Source: Aeromicrobium camelliae
GTDB lineage: Bacteria > Actinomycetota > Actinomycetes > Propionibacteriales > Nocardioidaceae
Assembly: GCF_003850045.1 (NCBI RefSeq)
Contig: NZ_RQJX01000014.1
Location: 1-64,000 of the forward strand
Length of the DNA stretch: 64,000 nucleotides
Direction of reading: 5' to 3'
The stretch's first letter is position 1. Every line of letters starts with the position of its first letter. This document shows positions 16,633-25,962 of this stretch, piece after piece. The notes under the pieces were generated by a model. That model had not been told where the DNA came from. It saw only the letters and a program-made list of their open reading frames with translations, and did no database searches. The position numbers and the translations under genes were made by a program.

Positions 16633-17355
16633 ATGGCAGGTGGTGGGATCTCAGCGCGCATCGGACGGTGGTGGCGCTCGCGTGCCGCCGAACGCGACCT
16701 GGAGAACCCCGAACGTCTTCGGGGCAAGCTCGACGAGACGTACCGCGAGCAGATCCAGATGCTGACTCGCGTGCGCCGTGGTGTGGCCGAGGTGGCCACG
16801 AGCCGCAAGCGCGTCGAGGTGCAGATGGCGCAGCTGCAGCGGCAGATCGAGGACTTCGACGCGCGCTCTCGCGACGCCGTGGGCCGTGGCGACGACGCCG
16901 CCGCCCGCGACGCCCTCACCCGCAAGGTCACGCTCGAGAAGGCACACCAGGAACTCGCCGACCGCCATGCCTCGCTGGCGCGCGAGGAGCAGTCGCTCGA
17001 ACAGGCTGCCACCCGGGTCGAGCGGCAGATCGAGGATTTCCGCCTGCGCAAGGACACGCTGACCGCCCGGTACTCGGCGGCGAGCGCCCGTGCCGAGATC
17101 AACGACGCCACGCGCGGCATCTCCTCGGCCACGAGTGAGATCGGTCAGGCGATGGACGAGGCCGAACGCCACACGCGAGAACTCGAAGCCACCGCCGACG
17201 CGGTCGACGAGCTGGTCGCCGAGGGCATCGTGACCCGACCGGGGGAGTCGCCCGACGACGCTCTCGCCCGCCACTTCGACGCCGCGCTCGGCGATCTGCC
17301 GCCACTGGACCACGACAAGAAGGGAAACGATGGCCCGCACCAGATTTCGTCGTGA
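16633..17355 (+). CDS. pspA: PspA/IM30 (ESCRT-III-like) envelope stress protein
   Basis: A 240-aa protein, almost wholly predicted coiled coil (about residues 25-190, rich in Glu/Arg/Gln/Ala heptads), as in PspA/Vipp1 proteins that coat and stabilise stressed membranes. An N-terminal segment (ISARIGRWWRSRAAERDLENPE) could be the membrane-contact helix. The C-terminal part is short and acidic. It overlaps the next gene, htpX, by 26 bp, and the trio pspA-htpX-pspAB is a known actinobacterial module. Confidence 0.88.
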   Translation: MAGGGISARIGRWWRSRAAERDLENPERLRGKLDETYREQIQMLTRVRRGVAEVATSRKRVEVQMAQLQRQIEDFDARSRDAVGRGDDAAARDALTRKVTLEKAHQELADRHASLAREEQSLEQAATRVERQIEDFRLRKDTLTARYSAASARAEINDATRGISSATSEIGQAMDEAERHTRELEATADAVDELVAEGIVTRPGESPDDALARHFDAALGDLPPLDHDKKGNDGPHQISS

Positions 17356-18229
17356 TCGGGGGCTCTCCTGGCGCATGGGGACCGTGAGCCTCGGTCTCGG
17401 TGCGCTCTACGTCGCCTTCGGCGCCGTCCTCATCTACTTCTCCGGCAGCGCCGTCATCGGCCTCGTCATCACGCTCGGTCTGGCCTGGGGGCAGTGGTAC
17501 TTCTCCGACAGCCTCGCGCTGAAGTCGATGGGTGCCAAGGTCGTGAGCCCGCAGCAGGCTCCGGAGCTGCACGCCATGATCGACCGCCTCGTGGCGCTGG
17601 CCGACATGCCCAAACCCCGGGTGGCCATCGCGGTCACCGACATCCCGAACGCCTTCGCCACCGGGCGGACGCCGAACCACTCGGCGGTGTGCGTGACGAC
17701 GGGCATCATGCAGCGCCTCGACGCCGACGAGCTCGAAGGCGTCCTCGCCCACGAGCTCGCGCACGTGGCCAACCGCGACGTCTCGGTGATGACCGTGGCG
17801 TCCTCGCTCGGTCTGCTGGCCGGTTTCATCACCCGCTGGGGCTTTTACTTCGGTGGCGGCAACAACCGCAACAACAACAACGGCGGACCCGCGTTCATCG
17901 TGGTGTTCCTCGTCAGCGTGCTCGTCTACTTCGTCAGCTTCCTGCTGACGCGCGCCCTCTCGCGGTATCGCGAGCTGAGCGCCGACCGGTCGGGTTCCTA
18001 CCTCACCGGCCGCCCCTCGAAGCTCGCGTCCGCTCTGATGAAGATCTCGGGCGACATGTCGCGCATCCCCAACCGCGATCTGCGCGACGTGCAGAGCATG
18101 AACGCGTTCTTCATCGCCCCGGCGCTCAACGGCGAGTCGGTCGCCGCGCTGATGTCGACGCACCCGTCGCTGGACCGCCGGCTCGCGCAGCTGTCGCAGA
18201 TCAGCGCCGACCTCTCGGAGCGTGGCTGA
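17330..18229 (+). CDS. htpX: HtpX-like membrane metalloprotease (M48)
   Basis: It degrades damaged membrane proteins. The 299 aa have two N-terminal membrane helices (about residues 16-55), the zinc motif HELAH inside VLAHELAHVANRD, a further hydrophobic pair (SSLGLLAGFITRW and FIVVFLVSVLVYFVSFLLT) and the downstream Glu ligand region YRELSADRSG. A poly-Asn stretch (NNRNNNN) lies between the helices. It starts inside the pspA end and its stop overlaps the next ATG (TGATG), so pspA, htpX and pspAB are translationally coupled. Confidence 0.93.
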   Translation: MARTRFRRDRGLSWRMGTVSLGLGALYVAFGAVLIYFSGSAVIGLVITLGLAWGQWYFSDSLALKSMGAKVVSPQQAPELHAMIDRLVALADMPKPRVAIAVTDIPNAFATGRTPNHSAVCVTTGIMQRLDADELEGVLAHELAHVANRDVSVMTVASSLGLLAGFITRWGFYFGGGNNRNNNNGGPAFIVVFLVSVLVYFVSFLLTRALSRYRELSADRSGSYLTGRPSKLASALMKISGDMSRIPNRDLRDVQSMNAFFIAPALNGESVAALMSTHPSLDRRLAQLSQISADLSERG

Positions 18230-18801
18230 TGGGCTTCCTCGACGCCATCTTCGGTCGTACGACGCCGCCGAAGGCCGATCTCGAGGTGCTGTTCTCGGTG
18301 CCGCAGGCCGCGCTCTCGCTGGAGGTCCAGGGCTTCAGATTCCTCGGCCGGGGTGCGGTCTGCTTCCGCGACAGCGAAGGATCGGCGGACGACGACGTGA
18401 TCGCCGAGGTCGAGCAGATCATCACCGTCGACGAAGGCGCCAGAATCGAGCGCACCCAGGACCAGTACGGGTTCACCTGGTTGTCGGTGCACCGCGAGGC
18501 CGGGGACGCGATCGCCGTCGCGACCGACCTGCACGCCCTCAACTCCTCGCTGGCCGATCACGGCTTCAGTTCGGCGCTGCTGTGCTCGACGTTCCTCTTC
18601 GAATACCAGGGCCGCACGCTCGCCCTGGTCTACCTGTTCAAGCGCGGCACGTTCTATCCGTTCGTCCCCGAGAGCGGGTCCGCGCAGCGACGCGACAACG
18701 CCCTCGAACTCCAGATCCGCGGCATCGTGGAGGCGGACGTCCCGGTCGAGAAGGATCTCGGTCGCTGGCTCGCCATCTGGGGCGCGCCCGGGCTGGGCTG
18801 A
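18229..18801 (+). CDS. pspAB: PspA-associated protein PspAB
   Basis: A 190-aa soluble protein starting MGFLDAIFGR and continuing with ADLEVLFSVPQAALSLE and GRGAVCFRDSEGS, the pattern of PspAB, found with PspA and HtpX in actinobacteria and archaea. Its biochemical role is not established; genomic linkage suggests a part in the membrane-stress response. ATG 18229 overlaps the htpX stop by one base. The reading frame continues upstream antisense-like inside htpX but is not coding there. Confidence 0.8.
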   Translation: MGFLDAIFGRTTPPKADLEVLFSVPQAALSLEVQGFRFLGRGAVCFRDSEGSADDDVIAEVEQIITVDEGARIERTQDQYGFTWLSVHREAGDAIAVATDLHALNSSLADHGFSSALLCSTFLFEYQGRTLALVYLFKRGTFYPFVPESGSAQRRDNALELQIRGIVEADVPVEKDLGRWLAIWGAPGLG

Positions 18802-18815
18802 GCCGCACCGCGCGA

Positions 18816-18821
18816 TAGGTT
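18816..18821 (+). promoter_or_regulatory. -10 element of the aminotransferase gene (leaderless)
   Basis: TAGGTT ends 6 nt before GTG 18828. Confidence 0.65.
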
Positions 18822-18827
18822 GGGACC

Positions 18828-20096
18828 GTGACGATCGACACCCTGTCCCGCGCGGACCTGCAGGAGTTCCACGACCACCAGCGCCAGGCCTACGACGCCC
18901 TCAAGCAGGCCGGCCTGTCCCTCGACATCACGCGCGGCAAGCCCTCGGCCGAGCAGCTCGACCTCTCCACCGAGCTGCTCACCCTCCCGGGTGCGGACGA
19001 CTACCGCGCCGGCGGAGTCGACGTCCGTAACTACGGCGGCAACACGGGTCTGCCCGAACTGCGCTCGATCTTCGCTGAACTGCTGAGCGTGCCGGTCGAG
19101 CAGCTCGTCGCGGGCGACAACGCCAGCCTGTCGCTCATGCACGACACGATCCTGTGGTCGCTCGTGCACGGGAACCCCGACTCGCCGCGCCCCTGGGCGG
19201 CGGAGGAGAAGGTCACCTTCATCTGCCCGTCGCCCGGCTACGACCGCCACTTCGCCATCTGCGAGCACTACGGCATCGACATGGTGGCCGTCGACATGCT
19301 CGACGACGGCCCGGACATGGCCGCCGTGCGCGAACTCGTCAAGGACCCGTCGGTCAAGGGCATCTGGCTTGTCCCGACGTACTCCAACCCCACCGGCGCG
19401 GTCATCAGCGAGGCGGTCGCCGCCGAACTCGCCGCGCTGGAGACGGCGGCGCCGGACTTCCGGATCTTCTGGGACAACGCGTACGCCGTGCACCATCTGA
19501 CCGACGAGCAGGTCAAGACCGCCGACATCCTGGGGCTGTGCGCCTCGAGCGGCCATCCCGACCGGCCGCTGATCTACGCAAGCACCTCCAAGATCACGCT
19601 GGCGGGCGCCGGCGTGAGCTTCTTCGGCAGCTCGCCGGCCAACATCGCCTGGTACCTCGGACACGCCGCGGTGCGCGCGATCGGGCCGGACAAGGTCAAC
19701 CAGTGGCGGCACGCGCGTTTCCTGCGCGACGCCGAGGGCGTGCTCGCCCACATGGAGCGGCACCGCGAGATCCTCGGTCCGAAGTTCGCGGCCGTCGATG
19801 AGATCCTCAGCGCGCGGCTCGGCGACCACGGCGTCGCCACGTGGACGCAGCCGCGGGGCGGGTACTTCGTCAGCCTCGACGTGCCTGACGGCACCGCGGC
19901 GCGGGTCGTGCAGCTGGCCAAGGAGGCGGGCATCGCGCTCACCCCGGCCGGAGCCGCCTTCCCGTACGGACAAGACCCGCGCGACCGCCACATCCGCATT
20001 GCGCCGTCGTTCCCGCCGCTGGAGGAGCTGCGTGCCGCCATGGAGGGGCTCTGCACCTGCGTGCTGCTCGCAGCGGCGGAGAAAGCGCTGGCCTGA
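18828..20096 (+). CDS. Class I aminotransferase (subgroup Ic, aspartate aminotransferase-like)
   Basis: A PLP-dependent enzyme of 422 aa. Features are the N-terminal LDITRGKPSAEQLDLS, NYGGNTGLPELR, the SNPTG segment, WDNAYAVHHL (Asp and Tyr contacting PLP) and the PLP-lysine motif STSKITLAGAG. This arrangement is that of the Ic subgroup described for Corynebacterium aspartate aminotransferase, so an amino-acid/2-oxo-acid exchange is likely. The donor was not determined. It is followed after 2 bp by glycerate kinase, possibly linking serine/glyoxylate-type metabolism. Confidence 0.88.
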   Translation: MTIDTLSRADLQEFHDHQRQAYDALKQAGLSLDITRGKPSAEQLDLSTELLTLPGADDYRAGGVDVRNYGGNTGLPELRSIFAELLSVPVEQLVAGDNASLSLMHDTILWSLVHGNPDSPRPWAAEEKVTFICPSPGYDRHFAICEHYGIDMVAVDMLDDGPDMAAVRELVKDPSVKGIWLVPTYSNPTGAVISEAVAAELAALETAAPDFRIFWDNAYAVHHLTDEQVKTADILGLCASSGHPDRPLIYASTSKITLAGAGVSFFGSSPANIAWYLGHAAVRAIGPDKVNQWRHARFLRDAEGVLAHMERHREILGPKFAAVDEILSARLGDHGVATWTQPRGGYFVSLDVPDGTAARVVQLAKEAGIALTPAGAAFPYGQDPRDRHIRIAPSFPPLEELRAAMEGLCTCVLLAAAEKALA

Positions 20097-20098
20097 CC

Positions 20099-21226
20099 GT
20101 GCGCGTCCTGGTCGCGCCCGACGCGTTCTCCGGGACGCTCACGGCGCCCCAGGCCGCGGAGGCGATCGCCGAAGGCTGGCGCCGCACGGCCCCGGACGAC
20201 GAGATCACCGTCGCGCCGATGGCGGACGGCGGGCCTGGCTTCGTCGAGGTGCTGCACGCCGCTCTCGGCGGCCGCTTGCACGCGGTCACCGTCCGGGGTC
20301 CCGTCGGTGAGCCGCTGCCCGTCTCACTGCTCGTCGACGGATCCACCGCCTACGTGGAGTCGGCGCAGGCGTGCGGCCTCCACGTGGTCGAGCCGGCACG
20401 CCGCTCACCGTGGACGGCGACGAGTTTCGGCGTCGGCGAGGCGGTGGCCGCCGCCGTCGACGCCGGTGCCCGCCGCATCGTCGTCGGTCTGGGCGGCAGC
20501 GCCACGAACGACGGGGGAGCGGGGCTGCTCGCGGCGCTCGGTGCCACGGCGGACGGGCCGCTCGACCGGGGACCCGCCGGGCTGGAGCAGGTGTCGGCCG
20601 TCGACGTGATGGCCGCCCGGGAGCGGTTGTCCGGTGTCGAGCTGGTCGTCGCGGCCGACGTGGAGACCCGGTTGCTCGGCATGTTCGGCGCGTCGAAGAT
20701 GTTCGGCGCACAGATGGGGTTCTCCGAGGAGGACATCCTGCGCGTCGACCGGGTCCTCGACGGCTTCGTCGTCGCGGTCTGCGGACGCACCCCCTCCGAA
20801 CGACGACTCGCCGACTCGCCGTCGGCCGGCGCCGCCGGCGGACTGGGATTCGCCCTGCTGCTGCTCGGTGGCTCCGTCACCACCGGTCTCGGGGTCGTCG
20901 CCGACGCCACCGGCCTCCGTGCCCTCGCCCGGTCGCACGACCTGGTCCTGACCGGCGAGGGGGCGTTCGACTACGCGTCGCGGGCGGGCAAAGTCGTTTA
21001 CGGTGTCGCCACGATCGCCGCGGAGGCAGCGCGCCCCTGCGTCGTGCTGGCGGGCACGGTCGACGTCGGAGCGCGGGAGATGCGTGCCCTCGGCGTCGAA
21101 TCGGCCTACGGGCTCACCGATCGCCTCGCCGTGGAGGAGGCGATGCACGCCCCTGCACGCCATCTGGCCGACCTCGCGGCGCGTGTCGCCCGCACCTGGT
21201 CGACATCCGCCGGAGCTGGACGCTGA
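20099..21226 (+). CDS. Glycerate kinase
   Basis: It phosphorylates glycerate with ATP. The 375 aa start VRVLVAPDAFSGTLTAPQAAEAI, the GlxK/GarK family signature, then ADGGPGF, GLGGSATNDGGAG and DLVLTGEGAFD. GTG 20099 is 2 bp after the aminotransferase stop with no separate promoter visible, so both are probably one operon. Whether 2- or 3-phosphoglycerate is formed cannot be read from the sequence. Confidence 0.92.
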   Translation: MRVLVAPDAFSGTLTAPQAAEAIAEGWRRTAPDDEITVAPMADGGPGFVEVLHAALGGRLHAVTVRGPVGEPLPVSLLVDGSTAYVESAQACGLHVVEPARRSPWTATSFGVGEAVAAAVDAGARRIVVGLGGSATNDGGAGLLAALGATADGPLDRGPAGLEQVSAVDVMAARERLSGVELVVAADVETRLLGMFGASKMFGAQMGFSEEDILRVDRVLDGFVVAVCGRTPSERRLADSPSAGAAGGLGFALLLLGGSVTTGLGVVADATGLRALARSHDLVLTGEGAFDYASRAGKVVYGVATIAAEAARPCVVLAGTVDVGAREMRALGVESAYGLTDRLAVEEAMHAPARHLADLAARVARTWSTSAGAGR

Positions 21227-21319
21227 TCGAGTTCGTTCCCGCGAGCGCGTACGATGGGAATGGAATCGTGACGGGGGGCGTTGACCTCGATCACCAGCAG
21301 TCCACCGGCAGGAGCACAC

Positions 21320-21682
21320 ATGACCACGACGGACCAGACCCAGACCACGGCGCCGGCCGACGGAGTGACGCTGACCTCCGGAGCGGCGGCCAAGGTCAAG
21401 AGCCTGCTCGACCAGGAAGGCCGTGACGACCTCTCGCTGCGCATCGCCGTGCAGCCGGGCGGTTGCTCGGGCCTCCGGTACCAGCTGTTCTTCGACGAGC
21501 GTTCGCTCGACGGCGACGAGATCCGCGAGTTCGAGGGCGTCAACGTCGTCGTCGACCGGATGAGCCTGCCGTACCTCCACGGCGCCACGATCGACTTCGT
21601 CGACACCATCGAGAAGCAGGGCTTCACGATCGACAACCCGATGGCGACCGGTTCGTGCGCCTGCGGCGACTCGTTCCACTGA
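21320..21682 (+). CDS. erpA: Iron-sulfur cluster carrier (HesB/IscA/ErpA family)
   Basis: An A-type carrier that passes Fe-S clusters to apoproteins such as LipA. The 120 aa hold the three conserved Cys: Cys49 (GGCSGLRYQ) and the C-terminal pair Cys113/Cys115 (SCACGDSF). ATG 21320 has AGGAG about 6 nt upstream. A -10 TACGAT at 21250-21255 suggests a leader of roughly 60 nt, unlike the many leaderless genes nearby. It is single-gene and closed by a strong hairpin. The ErpA versus IscA assignment is by context. Confidence 0.88.
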   Translation: MTTTDQTQTTAPADGVTLTSGAAAKVKSLLDQEGRDDLSLRIAVQPGGCSGLRYQLFFDERSLDGDEIREFEGVNVVVDRMSLPYLHGATIDFVDTIEKQGFTIDNPMATGSCACGDSFH

Positions 21683-21694
21683 TCAGCCTCTCCT

Positions 21695-21733
21695 GACGGC
21701 GCCGGGGTGAGTTCGACTCACCCCGGCGCCGTC
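21695..21733 (+). terminator. Perfect 18-bp hairpin after erpA
   Basis: The left arm 21695-21712 and right arm 21716-21733 are perfect complements (core GGCGCCGGGGTGAG) around a TCG loop, followed by GTCATTT. The U-run is weak but the stem is very stable. Confidence 0.75.
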
Positions 21734-21796
21734 GTCATTTCCGCGCTCACGGTCGCCGCACGGCCCGGGGGGCTGGGGACGCGGGGGAGGGGTTCG

Positions 21797-21802
21797 TATG
21801 CT
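21797..21802 (+). promoter_or_regulatory. -10 element of the PfkB kinase gene (leaderless)
   Basis: TATGCT ends 6 nt before GTG 21809. Confidence 0.65.
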
Positions 21803-21808
21803 GGATCA

Positions 21809-22795
21809 GTGCATCTCGCCATCGCCGGGTCGGTCGCGACCGACCACCTGCAGACGTTCTCCGGCCGCTTCTCGGACTCGCTGGTCCCCGACCAGCTCGA
21901 CAAGATCTCGGTCTCGTTCCTCGTCGACGACCTCGAGGTCCGTCGTGGCGGCTGCGCCGCCAACATCTCGTTCGGTCTCGCTCAGTTGGGGCACGCCCCG
22001 ACGCTGGTCGCCTCCGTCGGGACCGACTTCGCCGACCAGGGCTACCAGAAGTGGCTCGAGACGGCCGGCGTCGATTGCTCCCAGCTGCGCGTCTCGCGGG
22101 ACCGCCACACGGCCCTGTGCACCATCACGACCGACGACGCGCACGCGCAGATCGTGACGTTCTATCCCGGCGCGATGGCCGAGGCGCGTGAGATCGACAT
22201 CGCCGAGCTGCACAGCAGCCGGCCGATCGATCTGCTGCTCATCGGCCCGGACGACCCCGAGGGCATGCTGCGTCACACGCGGGCCGCCCGCGAGATCGGC
22301 CTGGCGTTCGCGGCCGATCCCTCCCAGCAGCTCGCCTGGGCCGACGGCGAGATCATCCGCGACCTCATCGACGGCGCGGCCTACCTGTTCTGCAACGAGT
22401 ACGAAGCCGCGCTCATCGAGAAGAAGACCGGCTGGGGCGAGGCCGAGGTCCAAGAGCACGTCGGCACACGCGTCGTCACGCACGGCAAGGACGGGGCCGT
22501 CGTCTACACGCCCGGTGGTGAGCGCATCGAGGTGTCCGCCATCGACGGCATCGAAGCGGTCGATCCCACCGGCGTCGGCGACAGCTTCCGGGCGGGTTAC
22601 CTGGCCGGCGTCGCGGCCGGGCTCAGCCCCCAGCGGTGCGCCGAGGTGGGCTGCACGATCGCCGCCGCCGTCGTCGAGACGGTCGGCACGCAGGAGTACG
22701 ACCTCCACGCCGACACCTTCCTGCGCCGCGTCGAGCAGCAGTACGGCCGCGACGCTCGTGAAGAAATTCACCAAGCCCTCGCGATCCGCGGGTGA
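21809..22795 (+). CDS. PfkB-family carbohydrate/nucleoside kinase (adenosine kinase-like)
   Basis: A 328-aa ribokinase-fold enzyme: start HLAIAGSVATDHLQTF, substrate motif RRGGCAANISFGLAQLG, and the anion-hole/catalytic motif DPTGVGDSFRAGY with Asp as base. The homologue in the same place in M. tuberculosis (cbhK, Rv2202c, from memory) is an adenosine kinase, so that activity is likely but not proven. GTG 21809 is chosen over an in-frame start at 21707 because of the -10 element and because upstream sequence is the erpA hairpin. Confidence 0.88.
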   Translation: MHLAIAGSVATDHLQTFSGRFSDSLVPDQLDKISVSFLVDDLEVRRGGCAANISFGLAQLGHAPTLVASVGTDFADQGYQKWLETAGVDCSQLRVSRDRHTALCTITTDDAHAQIVTFYPGAMAEAREIDIAELHSSRPIDLLLIGPDDPEGMLRHTRAAREIGLAFAADPSQQLAWADGEIIRDLIDGAAYLFCNEYEAALIEKKTGWGEAEVQEHVGTRVVTHGKDGAVVYTPGGERIEVSAIDGIEAVDPTGVGDSFRAGYLAGVAAGLSPQRCAEVGCTIAAAVVETVGTQEYDLHADTFLRRVEQQYGRDAREEIHQALAIRG

Positions 22796-22906
22796 GCCGG
22801 TGACGACGTGGCGGAGTGAGGCCGACCTGAGCGATCTCTCAGCGAGGCACTGCGTTAGGGTTTTGGTGACAACCAGGTGATGGTCCAGGTTTCAGAAAGG
22901 CGCCCC

Positions 22907-23740
22907 GTGGGTCGGAAGAAGTTGGCGGCGATCCTCGCCGCAGCCGTGGTGTTGCTCAGCGGCTGTTCCCCTCTTGACGAGTCGGAGTTGAAGCGTCTCG
23001 CGCTTCCGATCGCCGGCTCCGATCGCTCTGAGCCGATGTGGCACCTGTGGCTCGGCGCATGGATCACGACGCTCGTGGTCTTCGTGGTCGTGTTCGCGCT
23101 CATCCTCTACGCGCCCATCCGTTACCGGCGCCGTCGTGGCGAGGAGGCCGGACCGTCGCAGATCCGGTACAACCTCCCGATCGAGGTTCTGTACACGATC
23201 ACCCCCGTCATGATCGTCTCGGTGTTCTTCTTCCACACCGTCCAGGCGCAGAGCACGATGCTCGAGGACGTCGAGAACCCCGATCACACGATCGAGGTCG
23301 TCGGCAGCAAGTGGCAGTGGACGTTCAACTACCTCGAGCCCGAGGCCACCGACGGTGAGACCGTCTACGACCAGGGCGATACCGAGCACCTGCCTGATCT
23401 GTACCTGCCGGTCAACGAGTCGGTCGAGTTCCAGCTCACGTCGCCCGACGTCATCCACTCGTTCTGGGTCCCGGAGTTCTACTTCAAGATGGACGTCTTC
23501 CCCGGAAGCCAGGACAACAGCTTCACGATGACCCCGAACCGCGAGGGCACCTTCACCGGTCGCTGCGCCGAGTTCTGCGGCATCTACCACACCCGCATGC
23601 TGTTCAACGTGCATGTGGTGTCCCGCGACGAGTACGACGCGCACCTGGAGGAGCTCGAGGAGGCCGGCCAGATCGGCCGTCCGCAGGGCCCGTCCGAGGC
23701 GACCAAGATCGCCGGCACGCCTGATGACAGAGGAGAATGA
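22907..23740 (+). CDS. ctaC: Cytochrome c oxidase subunit II (lipoprotein)
   Basis: Carries the CuA centre that accepts electrons from cytochrome c for the aa3 oxidase. The 277 aa have a lipoprotein signal (LLSGC, Cys20), two transmembrane helices (about residues 45-68 and 90-110) and an extracytoplasmic cupredoxin domain with [10 protein letters not shown] and the CuA motif [15 protein letters not shown] 22907 follows GAAAGG by 6 nt; upstream ATGs (22880) lack a site. A TAGGGT at 22856-22861 may be the promoter. It is the first gene of ctaC-ctaD-ctaF. Confidence 0.95.
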   Translation: MGRKKLAAILAAAVVLLSGCSPLDESELKRLALPIAGSDRSEPMWHLWLGAWITTLVVFVVVFALILYAPIRYRRRRGEEAGPSQIRYNLPIEVLYTITPVMIVSVFFFHTVQAQSTMLEDVENPDHTIEVVGSKWQWTFNYLEPEATDGETVYDQGDTEHLPDLYLPVNESVEFQLTSPDVIHSFWVPEFYFKMDVFPGSQDNSFTMTPNREGTFTGRCAEFCGIYHTRMLFNVHVVSRDEYDAHLEELEEAGQIGRPQGPSEATKIAGTPDDRGE

Positions 23741-25512
23741 TGGCCACCACCGCGGCGTTCGACGAGGGCAGCGCTTCCCCGTCCGTCCTGCTTCCGCGTG
23801 AGCGCACGATCGGTCAGAAGATCGTCACGATCCTGACCACCACCGATCACAAGCTGATCGGCAAGCTGTACCTGCTGACCTCGTTCGCGTTCTTCCTGTT
23901 CGGCGGCGTGCTCGCGCTCATCATCCGTGCCGAGCTGGCCCGTCCGGGCTCGCAGATCGTGGGCGACGAGACGTACAACCAGCTCTTCACCATGCACGGC
24001 ACGGTGATGCTGCTGTTGTTCGCGACGCCGTTGTTCTTCGGCTTCGCCAACATGATCGTCCCGATCCAGATCGGCGCTCCCGACGTCGCGTTCCCGCGAC
24101 TCAACATGTTCAGCTACTGGATGTTCCTGTTCGGTGGTCTGATCACCGTCTCGGGCTTCATCGTCCCCGGTGGCGCGGCGAGCTTCGGCTGGTTCGCGTA
24201 TCTCCCGCTGAGCGACTCGATCCACACCCCGGGCATGGGCGGCGACCTGTGGGTCATGGGCCTCTACATGGCGGGTCTGGGCACGATCCTCGGCGGCGTC
24301 AACTTCATCACCACGATCTTCACGATGCGCGCTCCGGGCATGACGATGTTCCGCATGCCGATCTTCACGTGGAACGCGCTCGTGACGAGCCTGCTCGTCA
24401 TCATCGTGTTCCCCGTGTTCGGTGCGGCGCTGCTGGCGCTCGGCGCGGACCGGATGCTCGGTGCCCACGTGTTCGACGCCGCCACCGGCGGACCGATCCT
24501 CTACCAGCACCTGTTCTGGTTCTTCGGTCACCCTGAGGTGTACATCATCGCGCTGCCGTTCTTCGGCATCATCACCGAAGTCCTCTCGGTGTTCAGCCGC
24601 AAGCCGGTCTTCGGTTACGTCGGTCTGGTCTTCGCGACGCTCGCCATTGCCGCGCTGTCGGCGACGGTCTGGGCGCACCACATGTTCGTCACCGGCGCGG
24701 TCAACCTCGGGTTCTTCTCGTTCATGACGCTGCTCATCGCGGTGCCGACGGGCGTGAAGTACTTCAACTGGATCGGCACGATGTGGGGCGGCTCGGTGTC
24801 GTTCGACTCTCCGATGATGTTCGCGCTGGGCTTCCTGGTGACGTTCCTCTTCGGCGGTCTGACCGGCATCATCCTCGCCTCGCCGGCGCTCGACTTCCAC
24901 CTGTCCGACAGCTACTTCGTGGTGGCGCACTTCCACTACGTCGTCTTCGGCACCGTCGTGTTCGCGATGTTCGCCGGGTTCTACTACTGGTGGCCCAAGA
25001 TGACCGGCCGGATGCTGAACGAGAAGCTCGGCAAGATCCACTTCTGGCTGCTGTTCATCGGCTTCCACCTGACGTTCCTCGTGCAGCACTGGCTGGGTGT
25101 CGCGGGCATGCCGCGCCGCTACGCCGACTACGGAGCGCTCGACGGCTTCACGACCTTGAACGAGATCTCGACGATCGGCGCGTTCCTGCTCGGCGCCTCG
25201 ACCCTGCCGTTCCTGTACAACGTGTGGATCTCGCGCAAGGCTCCGCTCGTGGGCCGCGACGATCCGTGGGGCTGGGGTCGCACGCTGGAGTGGGCGACGT
25301 CCTCGCCGCCGCCGCGTCACAACTTCACCAAGTTGCCGCGCATCCGCTCCGAGAGCCCGGCGTTCGACCTGCACCACCCGGACCTCGCGGCGCTGGAGAT
25401 GCGGCAGAACCCTGCGGAGACGCAGACGCTGTCCGACGCTCCGGACATCGGTGACCGCGAAGAAGCGCTCGGCGAGAACAACCGCCGCCGGCACGACAAG
25501 GATGGTGAGTGA
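23740..25512 (+). CDS. ctaD: Cytochrome c oxidase subunit I
   Basis: The catalytic subunit of the aa3 oxidase, reducing O2 at the haem a3-CuB site and pumping protons. It has 590 aa and about 12 membrane helices. Key motifs are the haem a ligand in [11 protein letters not shown], the CuB/Tyr helix [14 protein letters not shown], the CuB His pair VWAHHMFV, and [12 protein letters not shown] near the haem ligands. ATG 23740 overlaps the ctaC stop (TGATG) with AGGAG 4 nt upstream; ATG 23737 is an alternative. A 70-residue charged cytoplasmic tail follows the last helix. Confidence 0.96.
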   Translation: MATTAAFDEGSASPSVLLPRERTIGQKIVTILTTTDHKLIGKLYLLTSFAFFLFGGVLALIIRAELARPGSQIVGDETYNQLFTMHGTVMLLLFATPLFFGFANMIVPIQIGAPDVAFPRLNMFSYWMFLFGGLITVSGFIVPGGAASFGWFAYLPLSDSIHTPGMGGDLWVMGLYMAGLGTILGGVNFITTIFTMRAPGMTMFRMPIFTWNALVTSLLVIIVFPVFGAALLALGADRMLGAHVFDAATGGPILYQHLFWFFGHPEVYIIALPFFGIITEVLSVFSRKPVFGYVGLVFATLAIAALSATVWAHHMFVTGAVNLGFFSFMTLLIAVPTGVKYFNWIGTMWGGSVSFDSPMMFALGFLVTFLFGGLTGIILASPALDFHLSDSYFVVAHFHYVVFGTVVFAMFAGFYYWWPKMTGRMLNEKLGKIHFWLLFIGFHLTFLVQHWLGVAGMPRRYADYGALDGFTTLNEISTIGAFLLGASTLPFLYNVWISRKAPLVGRDDPWGWGRTLEWATSSPPPRHNFTKLPRIRSESPAFDLHHPDLAALEMRQNPAETQTLSDAPDIGDREEALGENNRRRHDKDGE

Positions 25513-25515
25513 GCC

Positions 25516-25911
25516 ATGAAGAACGAGTTCTGGATCCTCGCAGGCTGTGCGGTCTTCTTCGTCTTCGTCACGCCCACCTACTGGGTGCTCTCGGGCGACC
25601 CGACCGGCACGACGGCTCTGACGATGACGCTGCTGCTGTGCCTCATGCTGGTGCTCTACCTGGGGTTCGTCAGCAAGCAGGTGCATCCGCGTCCTGAGGA
25701 CCGCAAGGACGGCGACATCATCGACGGCGCCGGCGAGCTCGGCTTCTTCCCGCCGTTCAGCTGGTGGCCGCTGTGGGCGGCCATGGTGTTCGGCGTGCTG
25801 ATGCTCGGCATCGTCGTCGGGTGGTGGCTGTTCCTCCTGGCGGTGCCGTTCGGCGCCGTGGTCGTCGTCGGCTGGGTCTTCGAGTACTACCGCGGAGTCC
25901 ACGCCCACTGA
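25516..25911 (+). CDS. ctaF: Cytochrome c oxidase subunit IV, actinobacterial type
   Basis: A 131-aa membrane protein with two pairs of helices (residues about 5-52 and 82-122) and the family-typical FVSKQVHPRPEDRKDGDIIDGAGELGFF between them. It is a structural subunit of the actinobacterial aa3 oxidase and sits 3 bp after ctaD. A large inverted repeat immediately after its stop (25917-25962) should terminate the operon. Confidence 0.93.
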   Translation: MKNEFWILAGCAVFFVFVTPTYWVLSGDPTGTTALTMTLLLCLMLVLYLGFVSKQVHPRPEDRKDGDIIDGAGELGFFPPFSWWPLWAAMVFGVLMLGIVVGWWLFLLAVPFGAVVVVGWVFEYYRGVHAH

Positions 25912-25916
25912 GACTG

Positions 25917-25962
25917 GACGAGGGGATCATTGTGACTACACTGTCACGGTGATCCCCTCGTC
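25917..25962 (+). promoter_or_regulatory. Nested palindrome: ctaF terminator overlapping the leaderless start of the L,D-transpeptidase gene
   Basis: Outer arms GACGAGGGGATCA (25917-25929) and TGATCCCCTCGTC (25950-25962) are perfect complements. Inner arms GTGAC (25932-25936) and GTCAC (25943-25947) also pair. The apical loop is TACACT (25937-25942), the -10 element of the next gene, and the right outer arm begins inside its GTG start codon (25949). In a ctaF read-through RNA the start would be locked in the stem; in an mRNA starting at GTG the left arm is absent. Confidence 0.75.

Noticed and set aside
21695-21733. Perfect hairpin considered as an insertion-sequence end
   Set aside because: No transposase or direct repeats nearby; its position right after erpA suits a terminator.
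23584-25908. A 774-codon minus-strand frame opposite ctaD and ctaF
   Set aside because: Highly charged composition and complete overlap with the oxidase genes show it is non-coding.
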